Shown here: positions 1 through 7,105 of the stretch, one piece after another
Position numbering within the stretch: position 1 is the first letter of the stretch
Layout of the letters: each line of letters opens with the position of its first letter
Assembly: GCA_900119285.1 (NCBI GenBank)
Contig: FPIT01000012.1
Coordinates: 1 to 64,000 of the forward strand
DNA: 64,000 nucleotides
From: Prevotellaceae bacterium HUN156
Lineage (GTDB): Bacteria > Bacteroidota > Bacteroidia > Bacteroidales > Bacteroidaceae
Reading direction: 5' to 3'
Program-made: the position numbers and the translations under genes
Notes under the pieces: model-generated
Told to the model about the DNA's origin: nothing
The model's input: only the letters and a program-made list of their open reading frames with translations
The model's database searches: none

Positions 1-656
1 GTGAAGTTCAGTGCAACTGAAGGAGTAGTACTGGTATTCAGGTGAGAAGTAGTACTTGCCTGAGCAGTAATCAAATCCACCTGATTCTTCACATCAGTAT
101 CCACCTTGAAGTTGATACTCTGAGGACCATCCTCTGTCGCGGCTGACAACTCTACATTCTCGTCACCATAAGGGGCATAAGCGAAGAATGACAGCACGTC
201 ATCGTCGGTAGGCCAGAAGAAGTCCTTCGTCAGCTTGAACTTCTGTGTATCTGTAATCTTCGTTGCTTCCAGATTATAGAAGAAGTCGGGCTTCAGATTA
301 TTATCTGTCAGATACTCGTTCAGGGTCTTCTCCGTAGGAATGGCTCCATGGCGGTAAGCTGATACGCCGAAGTTATTCAGCGCTTCAACTGAGTTAATCT
401 GTGTACCACGGGTAGCATCGCTTACCATCGGAGTCTCGGAGGGCATCAGCCAAAGATGCATACCATCGCCAGTAAGGGGCAATGCCTCGGGAGCTGCTGT
501 AGAGCGAGTGTCCTCTTGGATATCAACGGTCTGGGCTGTGAAAGAGATAGTCTTGCTATCGCTTACTGCCTCGTCACCGTTCTGGAAGAGATCCTGTGTG
601 CAGGCGGTCAGCAGCATTGCTGATACCGCTGCATATATGGAATAATATTTCTTCAT
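1..656 (-). CDS. Fimbrillin-family lipoprotein, 3' end outside window
   Basis: This is the 5' part (218 codons) of a gene that leaves the window at base 1. It opens with a Lys-Lys start, a hydrophobic stretch and a lipobox (LLTAC, Cys19), so the product should be an outer-surface or outer-membrane lipoprotein. After the Cys comes a variable acidic spacer, then a DATRG segment and a stretch containing FFAYAPYG. That layout matches Bacteroidales fimbrillin / Mfa-like proteins, in which an N-terminal segment is removed at an Arg before polymerisation. It is the last visible gene of the minus-strand fimbrillin operon, 83 nt after the gene upstream. Family call is good; whether it is stalk, tip or anchor cannot be told. 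Confidence 0.75.
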   Translation of the reverse strand, partial: MKKYYSIYAAVSAMLLTACTQDLFQNGDEAVSDSKTISFTAQTVDIQEDTRSTAAPEALPLTGDGMHLWLMPSETPMVSDATRGTQINSVEALNNFGVSAYRHGAIPTEKTLNEYLTDNNLKPDFFYNLEATKITDTQKFKLTKDFFWPTDDDVLSFFAYAPYGDENVELSAATEDGPQSINFKVDTDVKNQVDLITAQASTTSHLNTSTTPSVALNF

Positions 657-739
657 AGCTTTTACTTCATTTATAGAGTTAAATAAATAAACAGTGGGAA
701 TCATCTGGCTGCACAAGTCAGACATGCTATTTCCAGCTG

Positions 740-1783
740 CTATTCTAGCTCTGCTACTCGTTCTGCGGGCTCCGAAGACCATTCGGCTACACTGACGGGA
801 GAGATGACATACTCACCACCTACACGGTTTACCGTCAGGTTGAAGCGATAGCGATAGCCACTCTTCAGCTCCAGATTGCTAACATCATAATAGGTATTGT
901 AGCCCATGTAGTTGATACATACGAAGTGACCGTTCACAGTCTGTGGAACCACGATTGCCGAAGCACATATACCATTGGTAAAGTCAGTCGTGGTTACTGT
1001 TGACAGCGTGATAGGAGCCTCGCTATCCTCTACTACAGTCAGCATGCTCTTGCGGCCTGCTTCTGTTCCAATAGTAGCTGCCACCGTCTTACTAGGACGG
1101 AACTGTACTCTAGTCTTCGTGCCAACGAGGGTTACAGTTACCTTCGTATCATCTACTTCTTTCATCTCCTCAGCAGTGATACCATTACCGGGCATTAGCA
1201 CTACCTCTACCTTTGATAGCAGATGATGGAACTCCAGAGGAACAACCTCTGACTGAGGAACTACGTCGGGCTTGATAGCATAGACAAGGTCACTTACCAG
1301 GAAGTCATTATCACTCTTCTGGTCAGTCTTGACGATATGAGTCAACACACCGGGGAAGTTTGTAACCTCTTCTGTAATTGTATTGGCAAAGTTTCCATGC
1401 ATCGCATAGAACGACAGCTTATTATATACAGGGAACGTATGCGTTGTAATCACATCGAAAGTATTCTCATTCAGGCTGTTCACTGTCAGGTGCCAGGCTG
1501 AGACAAACTCCTTAACGCGATAGGCGGGATTGCTCTCACCCTCATCGGTCATGTCAGCCCATACCCAGAACACGCTACCCGAAAGGAAGCCATGTTCGTA
1601 GCTGCCACTGGCACGTGTAGCATCAGCATCCATCTCCATGAGGTTGTTCGACAGACGGATGGGATAGCGCTCGCCGCTCTTTCCGCTCTGTGCGTCATCG
1701 CTGCTACATGCGGCAAAGCCCGCCATGAGAAGGGTTGCCACGAATAGTTGCTTGATATTATTAATCTTCATAATTGCTTTCAT
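740..1783 (-). CDS. Fimbrillin-family lipoprotein (347 aa)
   Basis: Lipoprotein with a signal peptide ending in GFAAC followed by SSDD. The body has a DATRAS segment near residue 55 (possible Arg processing site), a YAMHG segment, and a LEFHHLLSKVEVVL segment that recurs in fimbrillins of the Mfa-like / FimA group. The C-terminal end ends in ...SPVSVAEWSSE, resembling the conserved last strands seen in its neighbours (SDWLNT, IPWGEG). An upstream in-frame ATG at 1852 overlaps the preceding gene and adds residues before the signal peptide, so ATG 1783 was chosen; ATG 1771 (MKINNIKQ) is an equally good alternative. No Shine-Dalgarno is visible. It is probably co-transcribed with the flanking fimbrillins. 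Confidence 0.75.
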   Translation of the reverse strand: MKAIMKINNIKQLFVATLLMAGFAACSSDDAQSGKSGERYPIRLSNNLMEMDADATRASGSYEHGFLSGSVFWVWADMTDEGESNPAYRVKEFVSAWHLTVNSLNENTFDVITTHTFPVYNKLSFYAMHGNFANTITEEVTNFPGVLTHIVKTDQKSDNDFLVSDLVYAIKPDVVPQSEVVPLEFHHLLSKVEVVLMPGNGITAEEMKEVDDTKVTVTLVGTKTRVQFRPSKTVAATIGTEAGRKSMLTVVEDSEAPITLSTVTTTDFTNGICASAIVVPQTVNGHFVCINYMGYNTYYDVSNLELKSGYRYRFNLTVNRVGGEYVISPVSVAEWSSEPAERVAELE

Positions 1784-1808
1784 TTTTGAATTTCCATATT
1801 CTTCATTT

Positions 1809-2756
1809 TCACTCAGAGAAGCTGGGCTCACCAGTAAATACATTGTTGGCATTGCCGAGCTCGTCTTGTGTATTCAGCCAGTCACTAACGGTATAGTTCA
1901 CCGTCAGACCATCCTGGTTGATAGTCATATTGAAACGATACTCCTTGCCACTCTCCAAGTCGAAGGTCTGCTGAGGACTGTAGTAGATAACGTCACCACC
2001 AGCCAAACGGACCTTCAGAAAATAGCCTGTGCTGATGGACTGTGGAGGAATGATAGCACTCACACCAGCAGTGGCACCACCATTGCTAGTAACCTTGATA
2101 TAGCCAGGATCGCCAGAGATTCCGCTCAATGCACCAGAAGAAGGAGTAAAACCTATCGTCTTATACACATTACAAAGTTGAATCTCTGAGTTTTTGATAT
2201 TTGGACTTCCCTTACCAGAGGTCAGCTTTACGGTAATCTTCGACAGCTTATGCTTGAAGGTCACCACCTGCTTGGTAGCAGTGGGAGCTACCGTCATACG
2301 ATTACCATCACCATCGAGGATAGTACCATACATCAGGTCACTCTGCTTATACTGTTGCTGTTTGTCCTGATCTGCCTGTACCTCGAAAGTACGGGTATCC
2401 TTCGTAACGGCTACAGGATAGAGTGCATAGACATCAATACCATTTCCATTAGTCGGGAAATAAGGGAAGATATTGCCCACAGGCGCCATCTCACCACCGG
2501 TATTGATTCTATATACCTTTGGCTCGTAGGTGGCACCACCATTAGGGGCTGTGATATAGACGTTCACCTGCTCACCAGTGAGCAGCTGGTTAGTCTGAAT
2601 AGAAGTACCGGCACGCGTCAGGCCATCTACAGCACTCATCAGTTGGATAGGTGTTCCGCTTTGGGGCTCACCCTGAGGCTGCACGTCGTCTGTATTGTTA
2701 CAGGCTGTCAGCATACCTAACGCTGCAAATACTATAAGAATATCTCTTGTCTTCAT
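1809..2756 (-). CDS. Fimbrillin-family lipoprotein (315 aa)
   Basis: Starts with MKTRDI, a hydrophobic segment and lipobox GMLTAC (Cys19). A TRAG segment around residue 48 is a plausible Arg-cleavage site, as in other type V fimbriae of Bacteroidales. The centre has YALYPV and TFKHKLSKITVKL, the latter equivalent to the HHLLSKVEV segment of the next gene. The C-terminus has YRFNMTINQDGLTVNYTVSDW, a typical fimbrillin final-strand region (TINxDGLTVxxTVxxW). Sits 25 nt upstream of the 740-1783 gene and 55 nt downstream of the 2812-4002 gene in the same orientation. A structural fimbrial subunit is the best call; its place in the fibre is unknown. Confidence 0.78.
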   Translation of the reverse strand: MKTRDILIVFAALGMLTACNNTDDVQPQGEPQSGTPIQLMSAVDGLTRAGTSIQTNQLLTGEQVNVYITAPNGGATYEPKVYRINTGGEMAPVGNIFPYFPTNGNGIDVYALYPVAVTKDTRTFEVQADQDKQQQYKQSDLMYGTILDGDGNRMTVAPTATKQVVTFKHKLSKITVKLTSGKGSPNIKNSEIQLCNVYKTIGFTPSSGALSGISGDPGYIKVTSNGGATAGVSAIIPPQSISTGYFLKVRLAGGDVIYYSPQQTFDLESGKEYRFNMTINQDGLTVNYTVSDWLNTQDELGNANNVFTGEPSFSE

Positions 2757-2811
2757 AATAGTCTGCTTTGTATTTAAAATAAAAAACTAGTAAATCATAA
2801 TCTCTCTCTTA

Positions 2812-4002
2812 TCAGTCTCTCGGATCATCTGAAGCAATATCCGTGTCTGTGGGATCCCACTCTACAAAGTCGGCACCCATGTCAAGCGTAGTAGCATTAG
2901 TAGGCTGACCATCCTGGAAGCGAAGGCCTTCACCCCAAGGAATAACAGTAGATTTAACTGTCAGGCGCTGCAGAGACTTGATATTCAGCGTATAGGTCAC
3001 CATCTTGCCTTGTGCCCACTCATAGTTATACACTTCAGCAGTCAATACATGGTCTGTACCACCACTATTGTAGATAACCTGAATCTCACTCTCTTCAGAC
3101 AGCATCTGAGGAATCATCATCAGCCATTGTGTCTTATCGGTAACAGCCTGAGGAATAACATCTCCACCTGCATTCTTCTGCGTCAGCTTAATCTGCGTAT
3201 TCAACTCGATAGAGAAGTCGCGGAAGTCGTCGTCCCAGTTTTCACCCCAGTTGCGTACTTCCCAACCTTCATAGTAGTTGTCTTCGGCGTCGCGCTGCAG
3301 TGAATACTGGTTCTTACCGAGCACATTGGTCACCGTAATCTTTTTGACACGACCTGCCTCTACGCACTCACCCACTTGGAAACGGATAGCTGTCAGCAGA
3401 TGACTTAATGTCACCGTTACTTTATCAGGATCCTTACTATTCTGTTTGTCGGTAGAATAGACAATAGTATGTCCATCTTCTTCATTAACACAACCACCAG
3501 CCAAGAGGTCAACCTGCTCCTCCACATCGTCAGGAACGGTATAGACCAACAATGGAGCATTATCATGGTTTTCGTCACTCAGCTCTAAAACTTCAGGATC
3601 CAATCCGTAAGGATAGTAGGCATAGTAACGCACGAAACGCTCTGATGGCATCTTATCAAATGTATTAACAGTCAGCCATTTCAAACCGGCAAACTGGATT
3701 TCCTCATTAATCATGAAGTCAGGAGGAGTGCCATTACTATCATCCCAAGCATCAGACTCCACATAGGTATAGGCATAGATGCCTGCTGGTTCTTCCAAGT
3801 CTTCGCTGGGAAATCCTCGTGTCGTTCCGTCGGCATCAGTATCTATAGTATTGATATAAAACGCCTGAGGTTGGCGCCCAAGATTATCAGTACTACTTTT
3901 CTGAACGTCTTCACTTGCGCAAGAACCGAAGGAAAGACACAGGAGTGCTAGAGCGACCATGGCCGCTCCCACACCTCTATCATATATCTTTCTCTTTCTC
4001 AT
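2812..4002 (-). CDS. Fimbrillin-family lipoprotein (396 aa)
   Basis: Signal peptide with a basic start (MRKRKIYDR), a hydrophobic core, and lipobox SFGSC followed by ASED. A TTRGF segment near residue 62 may be the maturation site. The body has YAYYPYG and TLSHLLTAIRFQVG, both matching the conserved core of Bacteroidales fimbrillins, and the C-terminal part has KSLQRLTVKSTVIPWGEG. The last 35 residues are acidic. It lies between a 49-residue small ORF (upstream) and another fimbrillin. Possible role as major or accessory pilin cannot be separated from sequence alone. Confidence 0.75.
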   Translation of the reverse strand: MRKRKIYDRGVGAAMVALALLCLSFGSCASEDVQKSSTDNLGRQPQAFYINTIDTDADGTTRGFPSEDLEEPAGIYAYTYVESDAWDDSNGTPPDFMINEEIQFAGLKWLTVNTFDKMPSERFVRYYAYYPYGLDPEVLELSDENHDNAPLLVYTVPDDVEEQVDLLAGGCVNEEDGHTIVYSTDKQNSKDPDKVTVTLSHLLTAIRFQVGECVEAGRVKKITVTNVLGKNQYSLQRDAEDNYYEGWEVRNWGENWDDDFRDFSIELNTQIKLTQKNAGGDVIPQAVTDKTQWLMMIPQMLSEESEIQVIYNSGGTDHVLTAEVYNYEWAQGKMVTYTLNIKSLQRLTVKSTVIPWGEGLRFQDGQPTNATTLDMGADFVEWDPTDTDIASDDPRD

Positions 4003-4031
4003 TGTTATGCGTTATTTTTGTTCCTTATTTA

Positions 4032-4181
4032 TTAATAATAGCCGACATCTTCAGTATCGCCATCACGATCTCCAACACTTGCACCAACACCAGGAGAGCC
4101 AGCCATCAAGGTCATATTACTCTTCATGATTACTACTGCCATTTGTGGCTCATTATAGTTTTTCTTTGCTATTGTTTTCAT
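4032..4181 (-). CDS. Small 49-residue protein inside fimbrillin operon
   Basis: A 49-codon ORF on the minus strand between two fimbrillin genes, reading MKTIAKKNYNEPQM at the start, then VVIMKSNMTLMAGSPGVG, and ending in an Asp/Gly-rich tail GDRDGDTEDVGYY before TAA. The pattern Lys-rich start, Tyr-x-x-Pro, a short hydrophobic block, then a Gly/Ser-rich tail resembles small hypothetical proteins I associate with Prevotella and Bacteroides surface-protein loci. I know of no established function. It lies 35 nt after the preceding fimbrillin and 29 nt before the next, in the same orientation, so it is probably translated from the operon mRNA. It has no signal peptide or lipobox. Confidence 0.6.
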   Translation of the reverse strand: MKTIAKKNYNEPQMAVVIMKSNMTLMAGSPGVGASVGDRDGDTEDVGYY

Positions 4182-4216
4182 AATTGTACTCGTTTAAATA
4201 ATTTTACTCTATATTT

Positions 4217-5416
4217 CTACATATTAAATGATACGGAGTTCGTATCATCATCTGTCCACGGATCAGTGACAAAAAATGATTCTACAGGTTCGTCTGACGA
4301 CATCTCCAACTCATCATTCGTATTCTTCTTTAGGAAATCCTCTCCTTCTGCTGTATAGCCTCCCGTCCAAGTAATTAAGACATTATAGTTACCAGAATAA
4401 GGAGTAACCTTTGAGGTCCATGCAGTTCCGGCTTTTAGCGGATAATAAACCGTTGCCCATGTCGTAGCAGTACAACCGATATAAGCATCCGCTGCAGGAG
4501 CGACATTGGCCGCAATATCAGCATCTGAGCGTTTCTTCCAGACACGACATGCAACCTTAACATAAGCCTCATGGTTAGCATCTGCATCCGAAATCTTTGC
4601 TGTTACGTTTGGATCCCATATCGTCGCTGGCTTCTGTGGCATTACAAACAACAAGCTATCACCAGTATGCAGTGAAATCTGTTTGTTAGTAACAAGCATT
4701 GAGTCCTTGGGAAGCATAAACGTAAAATTATCGTAATCAGTAGTAGAAATCTGCCAATCACCAGCACGTTCTTTGTCACGATTATAGGTAAAAGTACCCC
4801 TCGACAATAAATTATGCAAGGTAATAGAGTGAACCTCCACTTCAATCTCTTCATTCGTCAGTTTACTTACAAAACGGATATAAGAGAACAAATGCTTCAT
4901 TTTGAACTTAATCTGGTTGTTAGTAGACTCACGCGTCTTATTTATCAGACTGGAGAACATGAAGTCCATTTGCTTGTAACTCGAATCTCGCATTGTATAT
5001 ACAAAGGATTTCTCATCGGGAGTCATCGTATAAGAGTCCGCATCAGTAAAAGATGGCTTCAAAGCATAGAAGTCTATAGCATTCTTACCAGGGAAGTTCA
5101 TAATTTTACTTTTCTTCCATGTGCCATTCGCCTGCTTTGTCATCACACAGTTTTGAACATGCGACTTTTTCGTTTCGTTATAGAAACTAAATACGGCATA
5201 CTTCTCAACCTCAGCAGCAGCCTCGTATCTGCCGCGGGTTGGCATATCGTCCTCTATGAAGAATTCTATCTCATCAGTGGACACACTTCTTGCATCCATG
5301 AGATTCTCTCCATCTTCCAAGGAGCAAGAGAATAATAGCGTCAATGCCACAAGCGACACTATCAATCCTCCTAACGACTTGGAAAGGGGACATAGTCTAA
5401 TGAAAGACTTTTTCAT
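4217..5416 (-). CDS. Fimbrillin-family lipoprotein (399 aa)
   Basis: ATG 5416 gives MKKSFIRL..., a hydrophobic stretch and lipobox LLFSC near residue 31; a longer in-frame version from 5461 overlaps the preceding gene and is not needed. A PTRGRYE segment near residue 60 is a good candidate Arg maturation site. The body has AIDFYALKPS and FKMKHLFSYIRFVSKLT, equivalent to the conserved fimbrillin core of its neighbours. The C-terminus is acidic and ends ...TNSVSFNM, without the usual final-strand tryptophan motif, so it could be a tip or accessory subunit. Separated from the first operon gene by 31 nt. Confidence 0.7.
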   Translation of the reverse strand: MKKSFIRLCPLSKSLGGLIVSLVALTLLFSCSLEDGENLMDARSVSTDEIEFFIEDDMPTRGRYEAAAEVEKYAVFSFYNETKKSHVQNCVMTKQANGTWKKSKIMNFPGKNAIDFYALKPSFTDADSYTMTPDEKSFVYTMRDSSYKQMDFMFSSLINKTRESTNNQIKFKMKHLFSYIRFVSKLTNEEIEVEVHSITLHNLLSRGTFTYNRDKERAGDWQISTTDYDNFTFMLPKDSMLVTNKQISLHTGDSLLFVMPQKPATIWDPNVTAKISDADANHEAYVKVACRVWKKRSDADIAANVAPAADAYIGCTATTWATVYYPLKAGTAWTSKVTPYSGNYNVLITWTGGYTAEGEDFLKKNTNDELEMSSDEPVESFFVTDPWTDDDTNSVSFNM

Positions 5417-5447
5417 AACAGGAAATTTTAGATATAATTTCAATTCA

Positions 5448-6713
5448 TTAATTAAGATCAACAGTCATACCCTCAAAGAGTGGATATAAAGTCACATCAT
5501 CATCTCCAGAAATATAACATCCACGGGTCAAATCAAGACGGATGGCATAAGATTTGTTGGGAAGAATCTCGAAGGTAAGAGGTACACAGAATGGACGGAA
5601 ACCTTGGCCTTCCTGTTCTGAAGTTCCCAAAGAATCATCATCACTATCCGTTGTTCCAGGTGCTGAGCTACCACTAGGAGACCAATGATGTATATAGTAT
5701 TCACCAGAAAAATCGTCAACGCCATCATAAGTTGAGCTCTTCGTAAACACCTGCAGTCCAACTTTTATGTAAGCACCTGTCAAGGTAAATGTTCCGTCCC
5801 CATTATCTTCCATATTACCATTAAACATCTGGGGAAGAAGATACAAACCATTATCACCAGCAGTAAGAGGTATCTCATACCATTCATCATCAAATGGATG
5901 GAAAGCAGAAGCAGTCATAGGTATGTTAAATTCACCAAGAGTTGCCTGATTGCTCCATCCGCTTCCAAAAGTGTAAGTTCCAGCTGTCTTCACATCACAA
6001 ATGGACAGACTTTCACCAACTTTATACTCATAAGCTTCCGTCAAAGCATCTGCATCCATATCTAACAAAGCTGCGATTCGAGTCACATTTGCTCTTATAT
6101 ACACTTTCTTTACGAGAGATAGCGCATGGGTAAAGTTTAATAACACTTCACCTTCATTGCCATTACCTGTAGCTGTAGCAACTAACAAGTCTTTTTGACC
6201 ACCAGTGATGTATTCTGCTTTACCTGTCTTTCCTTCTCCTGCTTCATACGTTGTGTAATCTGTTGGAAGTACATAATCAAAACTAACAGCACCTGCAGTT
6301 ACCGTAGGCTTCATTGGATGGCTTTCACCATCTACAGCTAGATTATCAGGATCACTAATAGCATAGAAAGTGTAGGTATTTTCTGTATCTGGGAAGTCGA
6401 TATCCTCTAATCCGACTTTAGAACAATTTCCATTATTATTCGTAAAGGCGACACCAGCAGGCCATTGTGTTGCATTTTCGCTATTAGTTTTTTCTTCAGG
6501 AGTTTTCATAGCACTATACATAGTAAAACCAGGCAAAGTGGCAGTAGTCAAATCTGTACCACGAGTATCTGCAACTGAAACATGCATGGGATAACCAACT
6601 ACGGGTTCCTCTGGTACTTCAGGCTTCTGTTGTACCAAATCATCATTACTCGAGCAGGCCACAAAGGCTGCTGAAAAAGCCACAAGAGCTGACATAACTA
6701 GAATTTTCTTCAT
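5448..6713 (-). CDS. Fimbrillin-family lipoprotein, first gene of operon (421 aa)
   Basis: Signal peptide MKKILVMSALVAFSAAFVAC with lipobox FVAC followed by SSNDD. An ADTRGTDL segment near residue 53 is a plausible Arg-processing site. The body has ENTYTFYAISD and LLNFTHALSLVKKVYIRA, the fimbrillin core pattern, and the last part has FEILPNKSYAIRLDLTRG. ATG 6719 is two codons upstream in frame; 6713 (MKK) is preferred because it begins the signal peptide. This gene is the one directly facing the inverted-repeat promoter segment at 6772-6939, so in the opposite orientation of that segment it would be the first gene transcribed. In the orientation seen here no good promoter faces it. Confidence 0.75.
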   Translation of the reverse strand: MKKILVMSALVAFSAAFVACSSNDDLVQQKPEVPEEPVVGYPMHVSVADTRGTDLTTATLPGFTMYSAMKTPEEKTNSENATQWPAGVAFTNNNGNCSKVGLEDIDFPDTENTYTFYAISDPDNLAVDGESHPMKPTVTAGAVSFDYVLPTDYTTYEAGEGKTGKAEYITGGQKDLLVATATGNGNEGEVLLNFTHALSLVKKVYIRANVTRIAALLDMDADALTEAYEYKVGESLSICDVKTAGTYTFGSGWSNQATLGEFNIPMTASAFHPFDDEWYEIPLTAGDNGLYLLPQMFNGNMEDNGDGTFTLTGAYIKVGLQVFTKSSTYDGVDDFSGEYYIHHWSPSGSSAPGTTDSDDDSLGTSEQEGQGFRPFCVPLTFEILPNKSYAIRLDLTRGCYISGDDDVTLYPLFEGMTVDLN

Positions 6714-6771
6714 AATCATTTTTATTTTTAGTTATATTAAAATTATTAATCTATCTCCTCATCTATATTTA

Positions 6772-6790
6772 CACCTCCTATTAAGAGGTG
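6772..6790 (+). repeat. Left 19-bp inverted repeat of putative invertible promoter
   Basis: CACCTCCTATTAAGAGGTG, an exact reverse complement of the sequence at 6921-6939. Each copy is itself a dyad, CACCTC and GAGGTG arms around a 7-bp centre (CTATTAA here). Two binding arms around a 7-bp centre is the usual shape of a tyrosine recombinase core site. The two sites enclose 130 bp. Confidence 0.85.
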
Positions 6791-6920
6791 TATACGTTAT
6801 TACTTACAAATTGTTCAATTTTATCGACGAATTAGCAGAATATGACGAGAAAACAAAAATAATCTTAAAAAAATTTGCAGAATTAAAAAATAATCTCTAT
6901 ATTTGCCCGCAGAAAGCCTT
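6791..6920. promoter_or_regulatory. Putative invertible promoter segment (130 bp)
   Basis: AT-rich segment between the two 19-bp inverted repeats. It carries one good promoter, reading to the right in this copy (toward the recombinase, away from the fimbrillins). The left end has no TAnnTTTG element reading left. Swapping the orientation would place that promoter about 87 nt in front of the first fimbrillin ATG. The inversion is inferred from the repeats, the neighbouring recombinase and the known biology of Bacteroidales phase-variable promoters; only one orientation is seen here. Confidence 0.75.
6874..6905 (+). promoter_or_regulatory. Promoter inside invertible segment
   Basis: TTTG at 6874-6877, a 20-bp gap, then TATATTTG at 6898-6905. 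This fits the Bacteroidetes -33 TTTG / -7 TAnnTTTG pattern. The start point would be near 6910, just before the right inverted repeat. Confidence 0.75.
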
Positions 6921-6951
6921 CACCTCTTAATAGGAGGTGAAGGCTTTTTTT
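6913..6951 (+). terminator. Orientation-dependent intrinsic terminator spanning right inverted repeat
   Basis: A 14-bp perfect stem (6913-6926 with 6934-6947) with a 7-nt loop, followed by a run of seven T from 6945 to 6951. The left outer part of the stem, AAAGCCTT, lies inside the invertible segment; its partner AAGGCTTT lies outside. The full stem therefore exists only in this orientation. After inversion either junction keeps only the 6-bp CACCTC/GAGGTG core. Confidence 0.7.
6921..6939 (-). repeat. Right 19-bp inverted repeat of putative invertible promoter
   Basis: CACCTCTTAATAGGAGGTG, the exact reverse complement of 6772-6790, with arms CACCTC and GAGGTG around the 7-bp centre TTAATAG. 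It forms the central part of the terminator stem at 6913-6951. Confidence 0.85.
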
Positions 6952-7058
6952 GCACTTCTTTAGGTAAAGAACACAAATCGAACAAACCATACAAATTAAA
7001 ATCTGTGTTATCTGTAAAATCTGTGTGAGATTAATTCATTCGTGTTCAAAAAATGATG

Positions 7059-7066
7059 TACCTTTG
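7059..7066 (+). promoter_or_regulatory. Likely recombinase promoter (-7 element)
   Basis: TACCTTTG matches the -7 consensus and lies 39 nt before ATG 7106. No clear -33 TTTG is seen. It is outside the invertible segment, so the recombinase would be expressed in both orientations. Confidence 0.55.
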
Positions 7067-7105
7067 TATGCTTTAACACACTTAATACCTAAAGAAATAA
7101 TTGCT

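Noticed and set aside
1809..1852. Longer start (ATG 1852) for the fimbrillin at 740-1783
   Set aside because: It would overlap the upstream gene by 44 nt and place about 25 extra residues before a normal lipoprotein signal peptide.
6913..6951. Reading the right-hand hairpin as only an ordinary terminator
   Set aside because: Its 19-bp core has an exact inverted partner at 6772-6790 and a 7-bp centre between two arms, which a plain terminator would not need. Both roles fit together.
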